64,000 nt of DNA from Tateyamaria omphalii (GCF_001969365.1 NZ_CP019312.1:2914001-2978000); one strand, 5' to 3'. Positions 15,631 to 25,118 are shown, numbered from the stretch's first letter. The notes: a model not told the origin generated them from the letters alone. Made by a program: numbers and translations.

Positions 15631-17088
15631 ATGGCACTCCCCGTCGAAACCTTTTTCCTGCAGCCCGGCCATCAGGGCACCCTGCAAAGCCAGGTCCAGC
15701 AGATGATCGCCCATGGCATCCTGTCGGGACGCTTCGGATCGGGGGAAAAGCTGCCTTCGACCCGAAAGCTCGCCAGCCATCTGGGCATCAGCCGCATCAC
15801 GGTCACGCTCGCCTATACCGAGCTTGTAGCCTCTGATTACCTCACCGCGCGGGGCAGGTCCGGCTACTACGTGTCCGCCAATGCCCCCGTGCCGCCCAGC
15901 TATCAACCCCAGCCCGCATCGGGCGACGCGGTGGACTGGACCCGCGCCATCGGTCAGCGCTTTTCCGGCGGCCACACGCTCAGCAAGCCGCAGGATTGGG
16001 CCCGTTTCAAATACCCGTTCATCTACGGCCAGACCGACCCGCAGCTCTTTGACCATACGAACTGGCGCCAATGCGCCCTGCAAGCACTGGGGCAACGGGA
16101 TTTCGCAGCCCTGACATCCGACTACTTTGACCAGGATGATCCGCAGCTCATTGAATTTATTCAACGAAACACGCTGCCACGGCGGGGCATCTCTGCCAAT
16201 GCTGATCAAATCCTGATCACGCTTGGCGCCCAGAACGCTCTTTGGCTCGCCGCGCAAATCCTGCTGACCCAACGCCGCACCGCCGCGTTCGAAGATCCCT
16301 GCTACCCCGCCCTCCGCGACATCCTGACCCAATCGCGCTGTCACCTGGCCCCTGTCCGCGTGGACCGCGACGGCCTGCCGCCCGACGGCATCCCGCCCGA
16401 CACGGACGTGATCTTTTCTACGCCCAGCCACCAGTGCCCGACGACCTCCACCATGCCCATGCCGCGCAGGCAGGCCCTGCTGGATCGGGCGCGTGAGTTG
16501 GACGCCCTGATTGTCGAGGATGACTACGAGTTCGAGATGTCCTTTCTCAACCCGCCCTCGCCCGCGCTCAAGTCGATGGATACGGACGGGCGGGTGATCT
16601 ATGTGGGCAGCTTTTCCAAGTCGCTCTTTCCGGGTCTGCGGCTCGGATATCTCGTCGGCTCGGAGCCGTTTGTCCGCGAGGCGCGCGCCCTGCGCACCTC
16701 CGTCCTGCGCCATCCGCCCGGTCATATTCAGCGCACCGCGGCCTATTTCCTGTCGATGGGGCACTATGATGCGCAAATCCGCAAAATGAGCGCGGCCCTG
16801 CACACGCGCCGCAACGCCATGCAGGACGCCATCGAAATCCACGGGCTCGACATCGCGGGCCAGGGGGCCTTTGGCGGCTCCTCCTACTGGATGCGCGCAC
16901 CGCAAGGGGTGGACACGCGGGCAATGGCCCAGCAAATGCAAGGGGTTGGCGTGTTGATTGAACCCGGCAACGCCTTCTTTTCCGGCGACGACCAACCGCA
17001 AGGGTTCTACCGCCTCGGATACTCCTCCATCCATGTTGACCGGATCCACGACGGCATTGGCCTTATCGCGCAGCACATGAAACACTAG
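15631..17088 (+). CDS. tauR: TauR, MocR/GntR-type taurine regulator
   Basis: 485 residues. An N-terminal GntR winged helix (residues about 12-80; SGEKLPSTRKLASHLGISRITVTLAYTEL) is joined by a linker to an aminotransferase-fold domain. That domain keeps the PLP sites, including VEDDYE near 296-300 and Lys330 in SFSKSLFPGLRLGY. MocR proteins sense ligands through PLP, and TauR is the known activator of taurine genes in Rhodobacter. It lies between tpa and xsc, and each promoter in the cluster carries CTGG-type repeats. Confidence 0.92.
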   Translation: MALPVETFFLQPGHQGTLQSQVQQMIAHGILSGRFGSGEKLPSTRKLASHLGISRITVTLAYTELVASDYLTARGRSGYYVSANAPVPPSYQPQPASGDAVDWTRAIGQRFSGGHTLSKPQDWARFKYPFIYGQTDPQLFDHTNWRQCALQALGQRDFAALTSDYFDQDDPQLIEFIQRNTLPRRGISANADQILITLGAQNALWLAAQILLTQRRTAAFEDPCYPALRDILTQSRCHLAPVRVDRDGLPPDGIPPDTDVIFSTPSHQCPTTSTMPMPRRQALLDRARELDALIVEDDYEFEMSFLNPPSPALKSMDTDGRVIYVGSFSKSLFPGLRLGYLVGSEPFVREARALRTSVLRHPPGHIQRTAAYFLSMGHYDAQIRKMSAALHTRRNAMQDAIEIHGLDIAGQGAFGGSSYWMRAPQGVDTRAMAQQMQGVGVLIEPGNAFFSGDDQPQGFYRLGYSSIHVDRIHDGIGLIAQHMKH

Positions 17089-17089
17089 C

Positions 17090-17122
17090 TTGGACTTAAA
17101 TGGATGTATAAACTGGCCCTAA
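17090..17122 (+). promoter_or_regulatory. Putative TauR-binding direct repeats before xsc
   Basis: TTGGACTTAA (17090-17099) and CTGGCCCTAA (17113-17122) repeat with a 23-bp period, directly after the tauR stop codon and about 82 bases before the xsc start. Spacing and sequence match the tpa site closely. This suggests that xsc has its own TauR-controlled promoter and does not rely on read-through from tauR. Confidence 0.65.
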
Positions 17123-17203
17123 CGGACCACCCGACACACCATTATCGTCCCATGCAACATCCCGGGGCGATTCGACGCCCCCGCCTGTATTGGAGACTGC
17201 CCC

Positions 17204-18985
17204 ATGAAAATGACCACCGAAGAAGCCTTTGTGAAATGCCTGCAGCGCCACGGCATTGAGCACGCGTTTGGCATTATCGGCTCGGCCATGATGCCGATTT
17301 CCGACATCTTCCCCGACGCGGGCATCCAATTCTGGGACTGCGCCCACGAAGGGTCTGCCGGCATGATGGCCGACGGCTTCACCCGCGCGACCGGCAAGAT
17401 GTCGATGATGATCGCGCAAAACGGCCCGGGCATCACCAACTTTGTGACCGCGGTCAAGACGGCATATTGGAACCACACTCCTTTACTTTTGGTAACGCCA
17501 CAGGCCGCCAACAAGACAATCGGCCAAGGCGGATTCCAGGAAGTCGAGCAGATGAAACTGTTCGAAGACATGGTCGCCTACCAGGAAGAAGTGCGTGACC
17601 CGAGCCGTGTGGCCGAGGTCCTCACCCGCGTCATCAGCCAGGCCAAGCGTCTGTCCGGCCCCGCGCAGTTGAACATCCCGCGCGACTTCTGGACTCAAGT
17701 GATCGACATCGAAATCCCCGATCCCATCGAATTCGAGGCATCCCCCGGCGGCCAGAACTCGGTCGCCGAAGCGGCGAAAATCCTGTCCGAGGCGAAGAAC
17801 CCGGTCATCCTGAACGGCGCAGGCGTGGTCCTGTCGCAAGGCGGTTTGGAAGCCTCCAAACAACTGGCCGAGCGCCTGACCGCGCCCGTCTGCGTTGGCT
17901 ACCAGCACAATGACGCGTTCCCTGGCAACCACCCGCTGTTCGCTGGTCCCTTGGGCTATAACGGCTCAAAGGCGGGCATGCAGCTGATCTCCGAAGCGGA
18001 TGTCGTGCTGTGCCTCGGCACGCGCCTCAACCCGTTCTCGACACTGCCCGGTTACGGCATCGACTACTGGCCGACGGATGCCAAGATCATCCAGGTCGAC
18101 ATCAACCCCGACCGCATCGGCCTGACCAAGAAAGTCACCGTTGGCATCGTGGGTGACGCTGCCAAAGTCGCCAACGGCATCATCAGCCAACTGGCCGATG
18201 ACGCAGGCGATGCAGGCCGTGAAGAGCGCAAAGCGAACATCGCACAGAAAAAATCTGCCTGGGCGCAGGAACTGACGTCCATGAACGAAGAACAGGACGA
18301 CCCCGGCACCAACTGGAACGAACGCGCCCGCGCGGCCAAGCCTGACTGGATGAGCCCCCGCATGGCATGGCGCGCAATTCAGGCCGCTCTGCCGATCGAG
18401 GCGATCATCTCGTCGGACATCGGCAACAACTGCGCCATCGGCAACGCCTACCCGTCCTTCGAGGAAGGCCGCAAATATCTGGCCCCCGGCCTGTTCGGCC
18501 CCTGCGGCTATGGCCTGCCTGCCATCGTGGGTGCCAAGATCGGCCAGCCCGACGTTCCGGTTGTCGGCTTTGCCGGTGACGGCGCATTCGGCATCGCGGT
18601 GAACGAACTGACGGCGATTGGCCGCGGCGAATGGCCCGCCATCACACAGATCGTCTTCCGCAACTACCAGTGGGGCGCGGAAAAGCGGAATTCCACGCTT
18701 TGGTTCGACGACAACTTTGTCGGCACAGAGCTGGACGAGCAGGTCTCCTATGCCGGTATCGCCAACGCCTGCGGCCTGAAAGGCGTCGTGGCCCGCACGC
18801 AGGAAGAGCTGACAGCCGCCCTGAACCAGGCGATCAAGGATCAAATGGAAAACGGCATCACCACCCTGATCGAAGCCATGATCAACCAGGAACTTGGTGA
18901 CCCCTTCCGCCGCGACGCGATGAAGAAGCCCGTCCAGGTGGCTGGCATCTCCAAGGACGATATGGTGCCGCAAACCGCTGCGTAA
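17204..18985 (+). CDS. xsc: Sulfoacetaldehyde acetyltransferase
   Basis: 593 residues, full length for the Xsc branch of thiamine-diphosphate enzymes. The cofactor-activating Glu is Glu49 in CAHEGSAGMMADGF. The ThDP/Mg motif starts at GDGAFGIAVNELTAIGRG, and NYQWGAEK is the Xsc form of its end. It converts sulfoacetaldehyde and phosphate to acetyl phosphate and sulfite, the desulfonation step of taurine breakdown. A strong hairpin follows its stop codon and separates it from pta, ackA and tauZ. The sulfite produced is the substrate of the nearby soeABC enzyme. Confidence 0.96.
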   Translation: MKMTTEEAFVKCLQRHGIEHAFGIIGSAMMPISDIFPDAGIQFWDCAHEGSAGMMADGFTRATGKMSMMIAQNGPGITNFVTAVKTAYWNHTPLLLVTPQAANKTIGQGGFQEVEQMKLFEDMVAYQEEVRDPSRVAEVLTRVISQAKRLSGPAQLNIPRDFWTQVIDIEIPDPIEFEASPGGQNSVAEAAKILSEAKNPVILNGAGVVLSQGGLEASKQLAERLTAPVCVGYQHNDAFPGNHPLFAGPLGYNGSKAGMQLISEADVVLCLGTRLNPFSTLPGYGIDYWPTDAKIIQVDINPDRIGLTKKVTVGIVGDAAKVANGIISQLADDAGDAGREERKANIAQKKSAWAQELTSMNEEQDDPGTNWNERARAAKPDWMSPRMAWRAIQAALPIEAIISSDIGNNCAIGNAYPSFEEGRKYLAPGLFGPCGYGLPAIVGAKIGQPDVPVVGFAGDGAFGIAVNELTAIGRGEWPAITQIVFRNYQWGAEKRNSTLWFDDNFVGTELDEQVSYAGIANACGLKGVVARTQEELTAALNQAIKDQMENGITTLIEAMINQELGDPFRRDAMKKPVQVAGISKDDMVPQTAA

Positions 18986-18998
18986 CCTGCTAAGCATC

Positions 18999-19031
18999 GA
19001 GGGGATGGGCACACGCCCGTCCCCTCTTTTT
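18999..19031 (+). terminator. Hairpin with T-run between xsc and pta
   Basis: The stem GAGGGGATGGGC/GCCCGTCCCCTC (12 pairs including one G-U wobble, 4-base loop) is followed by TTTTT, 13 bases after the xsc stop. It has the form of an intrinsic terminator. As the next gene starts only 20 bases later without an obvious promoter, partial termination that lowers pta-ackA-tauZ expression is the likely effect. Confidence 0.75.
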
Positions 19032-19050
19032 CATTTTGAAAGGCGGTTTC

Positions 19051-19980
19051 GTGCCCCAATCCTTCCTGTCTGACGCCGACGCCATCGCACCTGCGCATAT
19101 CATCGACATGGCGCAAAAGACAGCGAGCCCGCGCGTGGCCATCGCCCGCGCCGGTGCACCCCTGCCGATGCTGGCGGCGAAGGAAGCGACCGAAGCCAAC
19201 ATGATGATCCCGGTGTTCACCGGTGAGCGTCACATGATCGAGGCCGAAGCTGAGAAGCTGGACTGGGACATCTCCGGGTTCGAGTTGATCGAGGCCGAGG
19301 GCGAGGTGGCCTCTGGCATGGCTGCGGCTCTGGCCTGTGGCGAAGGCCGCGCTGACGTGCTGATGAAGGGCCAGCTGCATACGGACGCGTTCATGCGCGC
19401 CGCCGTATCCCGCGATGCGGGCCTGCGCACAGGCCGCCGCTTTGTCCATATCTTCCACATCACCACAGCCGACGGCACCGGGTCGATCACGATCTCCGAC
19501 GCTGCCGTCAACGTCAGCCCCGACATGGCCACACGTCAGGATGCGACGACCGAAGTCGTGAAACTGCTGCACAAGCTGGGCAATGCCCGGCCCAAGGTCG
19601 CCTTCCTGTCCGCCACCGAATCCGCCATCGAAAGCGTGCCGTCCTCGATGGACGGACGCGCCCTGCGCGACTGGGCACGCGAAAACATCGAAAACGCCGA
19701 CTTCTCCGGCCCGCTGGCGTTCGACCTGATCATTTCGCCCAAGTCCGTCGCAACAAAGAAAATGACCGACGATCCGGTCGCGGGAAAAGCCGACGCAATC
19801 ATCGTGCCAGACATCGTGTCCGGCAACGCGCTCTTCAAATCCTTTGTCTACCTCGCTGGCGGCTGCGCAGGCGGCATCGTCATGGGCGCCAAGGTCCCGA
19901 TCCTGCTGACCAGCCGTGCCGATCCCCCCGCCGCGCGCCTGTCCTCCGTGGCCCTCGGGGCCATCATGGCCGCCACATGA
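19051..19980 (+). CDS. pta: Phosphate acetyltransferase (PTA/PTB fold)
   Basis: 309 residues from the GTG at 19051, which has GAAAGG at proper spacing; an upstream TTG in the same frame lies inside that ribosome site. It belongs to the short PTA/PTB form. ADVLMKGQLHTDAFM and the C-terminal IIVPDIVSGNALFKSFVYLAGGCAGGIVMGAKVPILLTSRAD are typical. It converts the acetyl phosphate made by Xsc to acetyl-CoA. Its stop overlaps the ackA start by 4 bases (ATGA), so the two are translationally coupled. Confidence 0.93.
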   Translation: MPQSFLSDADAIAPAHIIDMAQKTASPRVAIARAGAPLPMLAAKEATEANMMIPVFTGERHMIEAEAEKLDWDISGFELIEAEGEVASGMAAALACGEGRADVLMKGQLHTDAFMRAAVSRDAGLRTGRRFVHIFHITTADGTGSITISDAAVNVSPDMATRQDATTEVVKLLHKLGNARPKVAFLSATESAIESVPSSMDGRALRDWARENIENADFSGPLAFDLIISPKSVATKKMTDDPVAGKADAIIVPDIVSGNALFKSFVYLAGGCAGGIVMGAKVPILLTSRADPPAARLSSVALGAIMAAT

Positions 19981-21047
19981 TCCTGGTCGTCAACGCAGGC
20001 TCGTCCTCCATCAAGGTGGCGCTGTTCCAGCCCGACCTGAAGCAAGTGATGGCAGGGCAAGTCAGCGGTATTGGCGGCGCATTGGCCCATCTGAAACTGG
20101 GCGATGAAGACCAGAATGTCAGCGCGCCCGATCACGACGCGGCACTCACAACCATCCTCGACAGCCTCGCGCGCCAAGGGATCACGCCGGACAAACTGAC
20201 CGCTGCCGCCCACCGCGTGGTGCATGGCGGCACGTCACTGGTGGACCCTGTTGCGGTGGACGACACAGTCATCGCAGGGATCGAGGCGGCAACACCGCTT
20301 GCCCCCTTGCACAACCCCAACAACCTCGCAGGCATCCGCGCGCTGCAATCCCTCGCGCCCAGCCTGCCGCAATACGCCAGCTTCGGCACCGCATTCCACG
20401 CGAACCAGCCCGAGGTTGCGACGACTTACGCGCTGCCCCGGGAACCGCGCAGCATGGGCATCCGCCGCTACGGCTTCCACGGCCTCAGCTACGCCTGGAT
20501 CGTCACGCAATTTGGGCAGGACCTCCCCGAACGACTGCTGGCGTTCCACCTTGGCTCCGGCGCGTCGCTTTGCGCCATCCACAACGGCACCTCTGTCGCC
20601 ACCTCCATGGGCTACTCCCCACTCGACGGTCTGACCATGGGCACGCGGTCGGGCGCCATCGACGGCATGGCCGTCCTGCGGCTGGCCGAAATCTACGGTG
20701 CGGATGAAGCGGCCCACATGCTCAACCACGAAAGCGGGCTGAAGGGCCTTGGCGGCAGCAACGACATGCGCCTCCTGCTCGCCGCTGACACAGACCGCGC
20801 CAAACTCGCGGTCGAGCATTTCTGCTACTGGGCCGCGCGCCACGCGGGCTCTGCCATCGTCGCCATGGGCGGGCTTGATGCCGTCGCCTTCACCGGCGGC
20901 GTCGGGGAAAACGCGGAACCCATCCGCGCCCGGATCATGGAGCACCTCAAACTCTTCGGCGACGTCCCCGTTCACGTGGTCAAAGCCGACGAAGAACGCC
21001 AGATCGCAACGGACGCGCGTGCCCTGATGTCAGGCACATCGCAATGA
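19977..21047 (+). CDS. ackA: Acetate kinase
   Basis: 356 residues, somewhat shorter than the usual 395-400. The phosphate-binding start MILVVNAGSSSIKVALF, HRVVHGG, PLAPLHNPNNLAGI, the ASFGTAFHANQP block and RRYGFHGLSYAW are all conserved. It would interconvert acetyl phosphate and acetate with ADP/ATP, a second outlet for the Xsc product that yields ATP. It overlaps pta and tauZ by 4 bases each. Confidence 0.93.
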   Translation: MILVVNAGSSSIKVALFQPDLKQVMAGQVSGIGGALAHLKLGDEDQNVSAPDHDAALTTILDSLARQGITPDKLTAAAHRVVHGGTSLVDPVAVDDTVIAGIEAATPLAPLHNPNNLAGIRALQSLAPSLPQYASFGTAFHANQPEVATTYALPREPRSMGIRRYGFHGLSYAWIVTQFGQDLPERLLAFHLGSGASLCAIHNGTSVATSMGYSPLDGLTMGTRSGAIDGMAVLRLAEIYGADEAAHMLNHESGLKGLGGSNDMRLLLAADTDRAKLAVEHFCYWAARHAGSAIVAMGGLDAVAFTGGVGENAEPIRARIMEHLKLFGDVPVHVVKADEERQIATDARALMSGTSQ

Positions 21048-22072
21048 CAGCGACCGGCAGCCCAAACTCCTTCTTCCAAGACCTCCCCAACCGCGTGCGC
21101 GCGCTCTTTCCCGGCGTATTGGTCGCCATCATCGTCGCCATCACCGCCCAGTTTCTGGCAGACCACTACGACACCCCCGCCATGCTGATGGCACTGCTGC
21201 TCGGCATCGCAGTCGCGTTCCTCGGGGACGAGGGCAAAACGGTCGAAGGCATCGCTTTCGCCGCACGCACCATCCTGCGTTTGGGCATCGCCTTCCTTGG
21301 CGTCCGTATCTCCTTCGAACTGATGGCGGGGCTGGGCCTGGAACTGGTGCTACTGGTCATTGGCGGCGTCGCCGCCACCATCGCCTTCGGCCTCCTGATC
21401 TCACGCTTCTTTGGCCATGGCTGGCGCTTTGCCTTCCTCACGGCAGGATCAGTCGCCATCTGCGGCGCCTCCGCCGCCCTCGCCATCAGTGCCATCCTGC
21501 CCAAGGATGATCGCTCCGAACAACGCCTGATCTTCACGGTACTCGGCGTCACCGTCCTGTCGACCATCGCCATGGTCGCCTACCCGATCCTCGTCACACA
21601 ACTGGGCATGGACGATACCTCGGGTGGCATCTTCCTCGGCGCCACCATCCACGATGTCGCCCAAGTGGTCGGCGCCGGTTTCTCCATCTCGGAAAGCGCA
21701 GGCGACACAGCAACACTGGTGAAGCTGATCCGCGTATCCATGCTGGCCCCCGTGGTCCTGATCGCGGCCCTCCTGATCCGCACCTTCGCCGAAGCGCCCG
21801 AAGACGGCTCACGCCCGCCGCTGCTGCCGATCTTCGTGATCGGCTTTCTGGCGCTCGCCACACTCAATTCCTTCAACCTGATCCCGACGCCCGTCGCCGA
21901 TCTGATGAGCCAGGCCTCGCGCTGGATGCTCCTGATCGCCATCGCGGCCGTCGGGATGAAGACAAACCTCAAGCGGGTGCTCGCGGTCGGAGGGGCCGCT
22001 ATCGGCCTGCTTGTCACAGAAACCCTGTTTATCGCAGCACTGATACTTGCGGGGATTTACTATTTCGCCTGA
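21044..22072 (+). CDS. tauZ: YeiH-family putative sulfate exporter TauZ
   Basis: 342 residues with about ten membrane helices. It belongs to the YeiH/UPF0324 family (AARTILRLGIAFLGVRISFELM, ICGASAALAISAILPKDD, GATIHDVAQVVGAGFSIS). In sulfonate-degrading bacteria such proteins (TauZ, SuyZ) are proposed to export sulfate or sulfite made from organosulfonates. Its place at the end of xsc-pta-ackA and just before soeABC supports that. The family's transport activity is inferred, not proven here. Confidence 0.85.
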   Translation: MTATGSPNSFFQDLPNRVRALFPGVLVAIIVAITAQFLADHYDTPAMLMALLLGIAVAFLGDEGKTVEGIAFAARTILRLGIAFLGVRISFELMAGLGLELVLLVIGGVAATIAFGLLISRFFGHGWRFAFLTAGSVAICGASAALAISAILPKDDRSEQRLIFTVLGVTVLSTIAMVAYPILVTQLGMDDTSGGIFLGATIHDVAQVVGAGFSISESAGDTATLVKLIRVSMLAPVVLIAALLIRTFAEAPEDGSRPPLLPIFVIGFLALATLNSFNLIPTPVADLMSQASRWMLLIAIAAVGMKTNLKRVLAVGGAAIGLLVTETLFIAALILAGIYYFA

Positions 22073-22095
22073 GATCCAGGCAAACGGGAGGCCAG

Positions 22096-24912
22096 ATGAC
22101 GTTCCAGCAACCTAAGATCAATACCTCGCCCCACGTGTCCGACGAGGTGCGCAAAACCACCTGCTATATGTGCGCCTGCCGCTGCGGGATCAACGTGCAT
22201 ATGAAGGACGGTAAAGTCGCCTATATCGAGGGCAACCGCGACCACCCGGTGAACCAGGGCGTGCTCTGTGCCAAAGGCTCCGCTGGCATCATGCAGGTCA
22301 ACGCCCCTTCGCGCCTGCGCAAGCCGCTGAAACGTGTGGGCGAACGCGGCGCGGGCGAATTCGAGGAAATCGAATGGGACGAGGCCCTGCAAATCGCCAC
22401 CGACTGGCTGGCCCCCATCCGCAAAGATGACCCCAGCAAGTTGGCCTTCTTCACAGGCCGTGACCAGTCGCAAAGCTTCACCAGCTTCTTCGCCCAGAAC
22501 TTCGGCACCCCCAACTACGCGGCCCATGGCGGCTTCTGCTCGGTCAACATGGCTGCGGCGGGTATCTACACGATGGGCGGCGCGTTCTGGGAGTTCGGCC
22601 AACCCGACTGGGACCACACCAAGCTGTTCATGCTGTTTGGCGTCGCCGAAGACCACGACAGCAACCCGATCAAGATGGGCATCGGCAAGATCAAGGCGCG
22701 CGGCGCACGCGTGATCGGCGTGAACCCGATCCGCACCGGCTACAACGCCGTAGCCGACGATTGGGTCGGCATCACGCCCGGCACCGACGGACTGTTCATC
22801 CTGTCCCTCGTCCATTGCCTGATGAAAGCCGGCAAGATTGACGTGAACTACTTGGCGCAGTACACAAACGCGCCCTGCCTCGTGAACGGCGATGAAAAAT
22901 CACCCGAGTTCGGCCTGCTCCTGCGTGACGACAACGGCAAAGAGCTTGTCATGGACCGTGCCACGGGCAAGCTGACCCCCTTCGACCAAAAGGGCGTCAA
23001 ACCCGACCTCACCGCCACCCATCATCACGCAGGCATCAGCCACCGCTCCGTCATGCAGCATATGGCAGAACGCTACCTCAGCGACGACTACGCGCCCGAG
23101 GCAGTGGCCGACCGCGTCGGCATTTCCGCCAAACGCATCTGTACGCTCGCCGCCGAAATCGCCCGCGTCGCCTTTGACGAAGCGTTCGAGTTGCAGCAGG
23201 AATGGACCGACTTCCGCGGCGAAACGCACAAGACGATGCAGGGCCGCCCCGTCTCCTTCCACTCCATGCGCGGCATCTCCGCCCACGCCAACGGCTTCCA
23301 GACCTGCCGCGCCCTGCACGTGCTGCAAATCCTGCTAGGCAGCGTCGAGGTTCCCGGCGGCTTCCGCTTCAAACCGCCCTATCCCAAGCCCGCCACGGCG
23401 CACCCCAAGCCACATTGCGGGACCACGCCAGACAAGCCCCTCGACGGCCCACATCTGGGCTTCGTCCACGGCCCCGACGATCTGGCGCTGAAAGAGGACG
23501 GCACACCCGCCCGCATCGACAAGGCGTTTTCCTGGGAAAACCCCATGTCCGCACACGGGCTCATGCACATGGTCATCTCGAACGCCTATGCAGGTGACCC
23601 CTACAAGATCGACACGCTGTTCATGTACATGGCAAACATGTCGTGGAACTCCTCCATGAACACCCGCGGCGTGATGGACATGCTGACGGACAAGGACGAA
23701 AACGGCGACTACGTCATCCCGCGCATCATCTATTCGGATGCGTATAGCTCGGAAATGGTCGCCTATGCCGACCTGATCCTGCCCGACACGACCTACCTGG
23801 AACGGCACGACTGCATCTCCCTGCTCGACCGTCCGATCTGCGAGGCCGACGCTGCGGCCGACGCCATCCGCTGGCCCGTGATCGAACCCGACCGCGACGT
23901 GCGCGGCTTCCAATCTGTGCTCTGTGAACTCGGCGCAAAACTCGGCCTACCGGGCTTCACCAACGACGACGGCAGCCAGAAATACGCCGATTACGGCGAC
24001 TACATCGTAAACCATATCCGCAAACCGGGCATCGGCCCGCTTGCTGGCTTCCGCGGCGACGGCAGCGACACGGGCCGCGGCGACGTGAACCCCGACCAGC
24101 TGAACCGCTACATCGAAAACGGCGGTTTCTTCGTCGAACACATCCCGGACGAAGCGCTCTATTACAAGCCATGGAACAGCGCCTATCAGGACTGGGCCGT
24201 CGGCATGGGCCTCTTCGACAGCCCACAGCCCTACCTCTTCACGCTCTACGTCGAACCCATGCGGCGCTTCCAGCTGGCAGCCGAGGGTCACGGCGACCGC
24301 CAGCCCCCCGATCACCTGCGCGAACGGATCAAGAAAACGATGGACCCGCTGCCCATCTGGTACGACCCATCGCCTGACAATCACGGCGACACCTACCCGA
24401 TCACGGCGCTCACCCAACGGCCCATGGCCATGTACCACTCCTGGGGCAGCCAAAACGCGTGGCTCCGGCAGCTGCACGGGCACAACCCGCTCTACCTGCC
24501 CACCAAGCTGATGCGCGAGAACAACCTGATCGACGGCGACTGGGCCAAAGTGACCTCGCCACACGGCGAAATCACCGTACCAGTCCTCGAAATGGCCGCA
24601 CTCAACGAAAACACGGTCTGGACCTGGAACGCCATCGGCAAGCGCAAGGGTGCCTGGGCACTAGATGAAAATGCGCCAGAGGCGACCAAGGGCTTTCTGC
24701 TCAACCACCTGATCCACGAATTGCTGCCACCAAAAGGCGACGGCCTCCGCTGGGCCAACTCCGATCCAATTACGGGGCAGGCGGCGTGGTTCGACCTGAA
24801 GGTCCGCATCGAAAAGGCCGACGCCCCCACCGAGTCCCAACCGGCGATGGACCCGATCAAATCCCCCGTCGGTCACGGCCCGAAAAACCTGACATGGAAG
24901 GTCGGCAAATGA
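22096..24912 (+). CDS. soeA: Sulfite dehydrogenase molybdoprotein SoeA
   Basis: 938 residues, a complete catalytic subunit of the complex-iron-sulfur molybdoenzyme family. An N-terminal [4Fe-4S] site is formed by Cys23, Cys26, Cys30 and Cys58 (CYMCACRC...GVLCAKG). HGGFCSVNMAAAG presents Cys148 as the likely Mo ligand. There is no Tat signal, so the enzyme faces the cytoplasm, as SoeABC does and unlike DmsA or PsrA. A GGGAGG ribosome site precedes the ATG. It oxidises sulfite to sulfate and passes electrons to SoeB and SoeC. The link with xsc and tauZ, as known from other roseobacters, sets the substrate; polysulfide or thiosulfate reductase is the alternative by homology. Confidence 0.9.
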   Translation: MTFQQPKINTSPHVSDEVRKTTCYMCACRCGINVHMKDGKVAYIEGNRDHPVNQGVLCAKGSAGIMQVNAPSRLRKPLKRVGERGAGEFEEIEWDEALQIATDWLAPIRKDDPSKLAFFTGRDQSQSFTSFFAQNFGTPNYAAHGGFCSVNMAAAGIYTMGGAFWEFGQPDWDHTKLFMLFGVAEDHDSNPIKMGIGKIKARGARVIGVNPIRTGYNAVADDWVGITPGTDGLFILSLVHCLMKAGKIDVNYLAQYTNAPCLVNGDEKSPEFGLLLRDDNGKELVMDRATGKLTPFDQKGVKPDLTATHHHAGISHRSVMQHMAERYLSDDYAPEAVADRVGISAKRICTLAAEIARVAFDEAFELQQEWTDFRGETHKTMQGRPVSFHSMRGISAHANGFQTCRALHVLQILLGSVEVPGGFRFKPPYPKPATAHPKPHCGTTPDKPLDGPHLGFVHGPDDLALKEDGTPARIDKAFSWENPMSAHGLMHMVISNAYAGDPYKIDTLFMYMANMSWNSSMNTRGVMDMLTDKDENGDYVIPRIIYSDAYSSEMVAYADLILPDTTYLERHDCISLLDRPICEADAAADAIRWPVIEPDRDVRGFQSVLCELGAKLGLPGFTNDDGSQKYADYGDYIVNHIRKPGIGPLAGFRGDGSDTGRGDVNPDQLNRYIENGGFFVEHIPDEALYYKPWNSAYQDWAVGMGLFDSPQPYLFTLYVEPMRRFQLAAEGHGDRQPPDHLRERIKKTMDPLPIWYDPSPDNHGDTYPITALTQRPMAMYHSWGSQNAWLRQLHGHNPLYLPTKLMRENNLIDGDWAKVTSPHGEITVPVLEMAALNENTVWTWNAIGKRKGAWALDENAPEATKGFLLNHLIHELLPPKGDGLRWANSDPITGQAAWFDLKVRIEKADAPTESQPAMDPIKSPVGHGPKNLTWKVGK

Positions 24913-25118
24913 CGCCCATCCAGCGCACCCTCCTTGCCATCGCAGCCTTCGTCGCAATCGCCGTGGGCACCTTCATCTACTTCATCGCCAACTGGGACGC
25001 GTCCAAGGCCGAACCTATCGGAGCAATGGAAAAACGATCCCCCTTCATTTCGCCAGATAAACCGCGGGGTCTGGGGCAGCGCCCCAGTCCTGCCCTCTCA
25101 GCGAGGACAACCGCATGA
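24909..25118 (+). CDS. 69-codon single-span membrane ORF between soeA and soeB
   Basis: An ATGA overlap links it to soeA (24909-24912) and another links it to soeB (25115-25118), the pattern of translational coupling. The product starts MTPIQRTLLAIAAFVAIAVG and continues FIYFIANWD, one clear membrane helix at residues about 7-27. The tail (residues about 43-69) is encoded over a palindromic element (25071-25087, CTGGGGC/GCCCCAG) of a kind seen elsewhere in the window, so that part may not be functional. It could be a small accessory subunit of the membrane complex or simply a coupling ORF. I know of no named family. Confidence 0.6.
   Translation: MTPIQRTLLAIAAFVAIAVGTFIYFIANWDASKAEPIGAMEKRSPFISPDKPRGLGQRPSPALSARTTA

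Noticed and set aside
15547..17085. A 512-codon open frame antisense to tauR
   Set aside because: Shadow of a conserved gene; no family similarity and no ribosome site.
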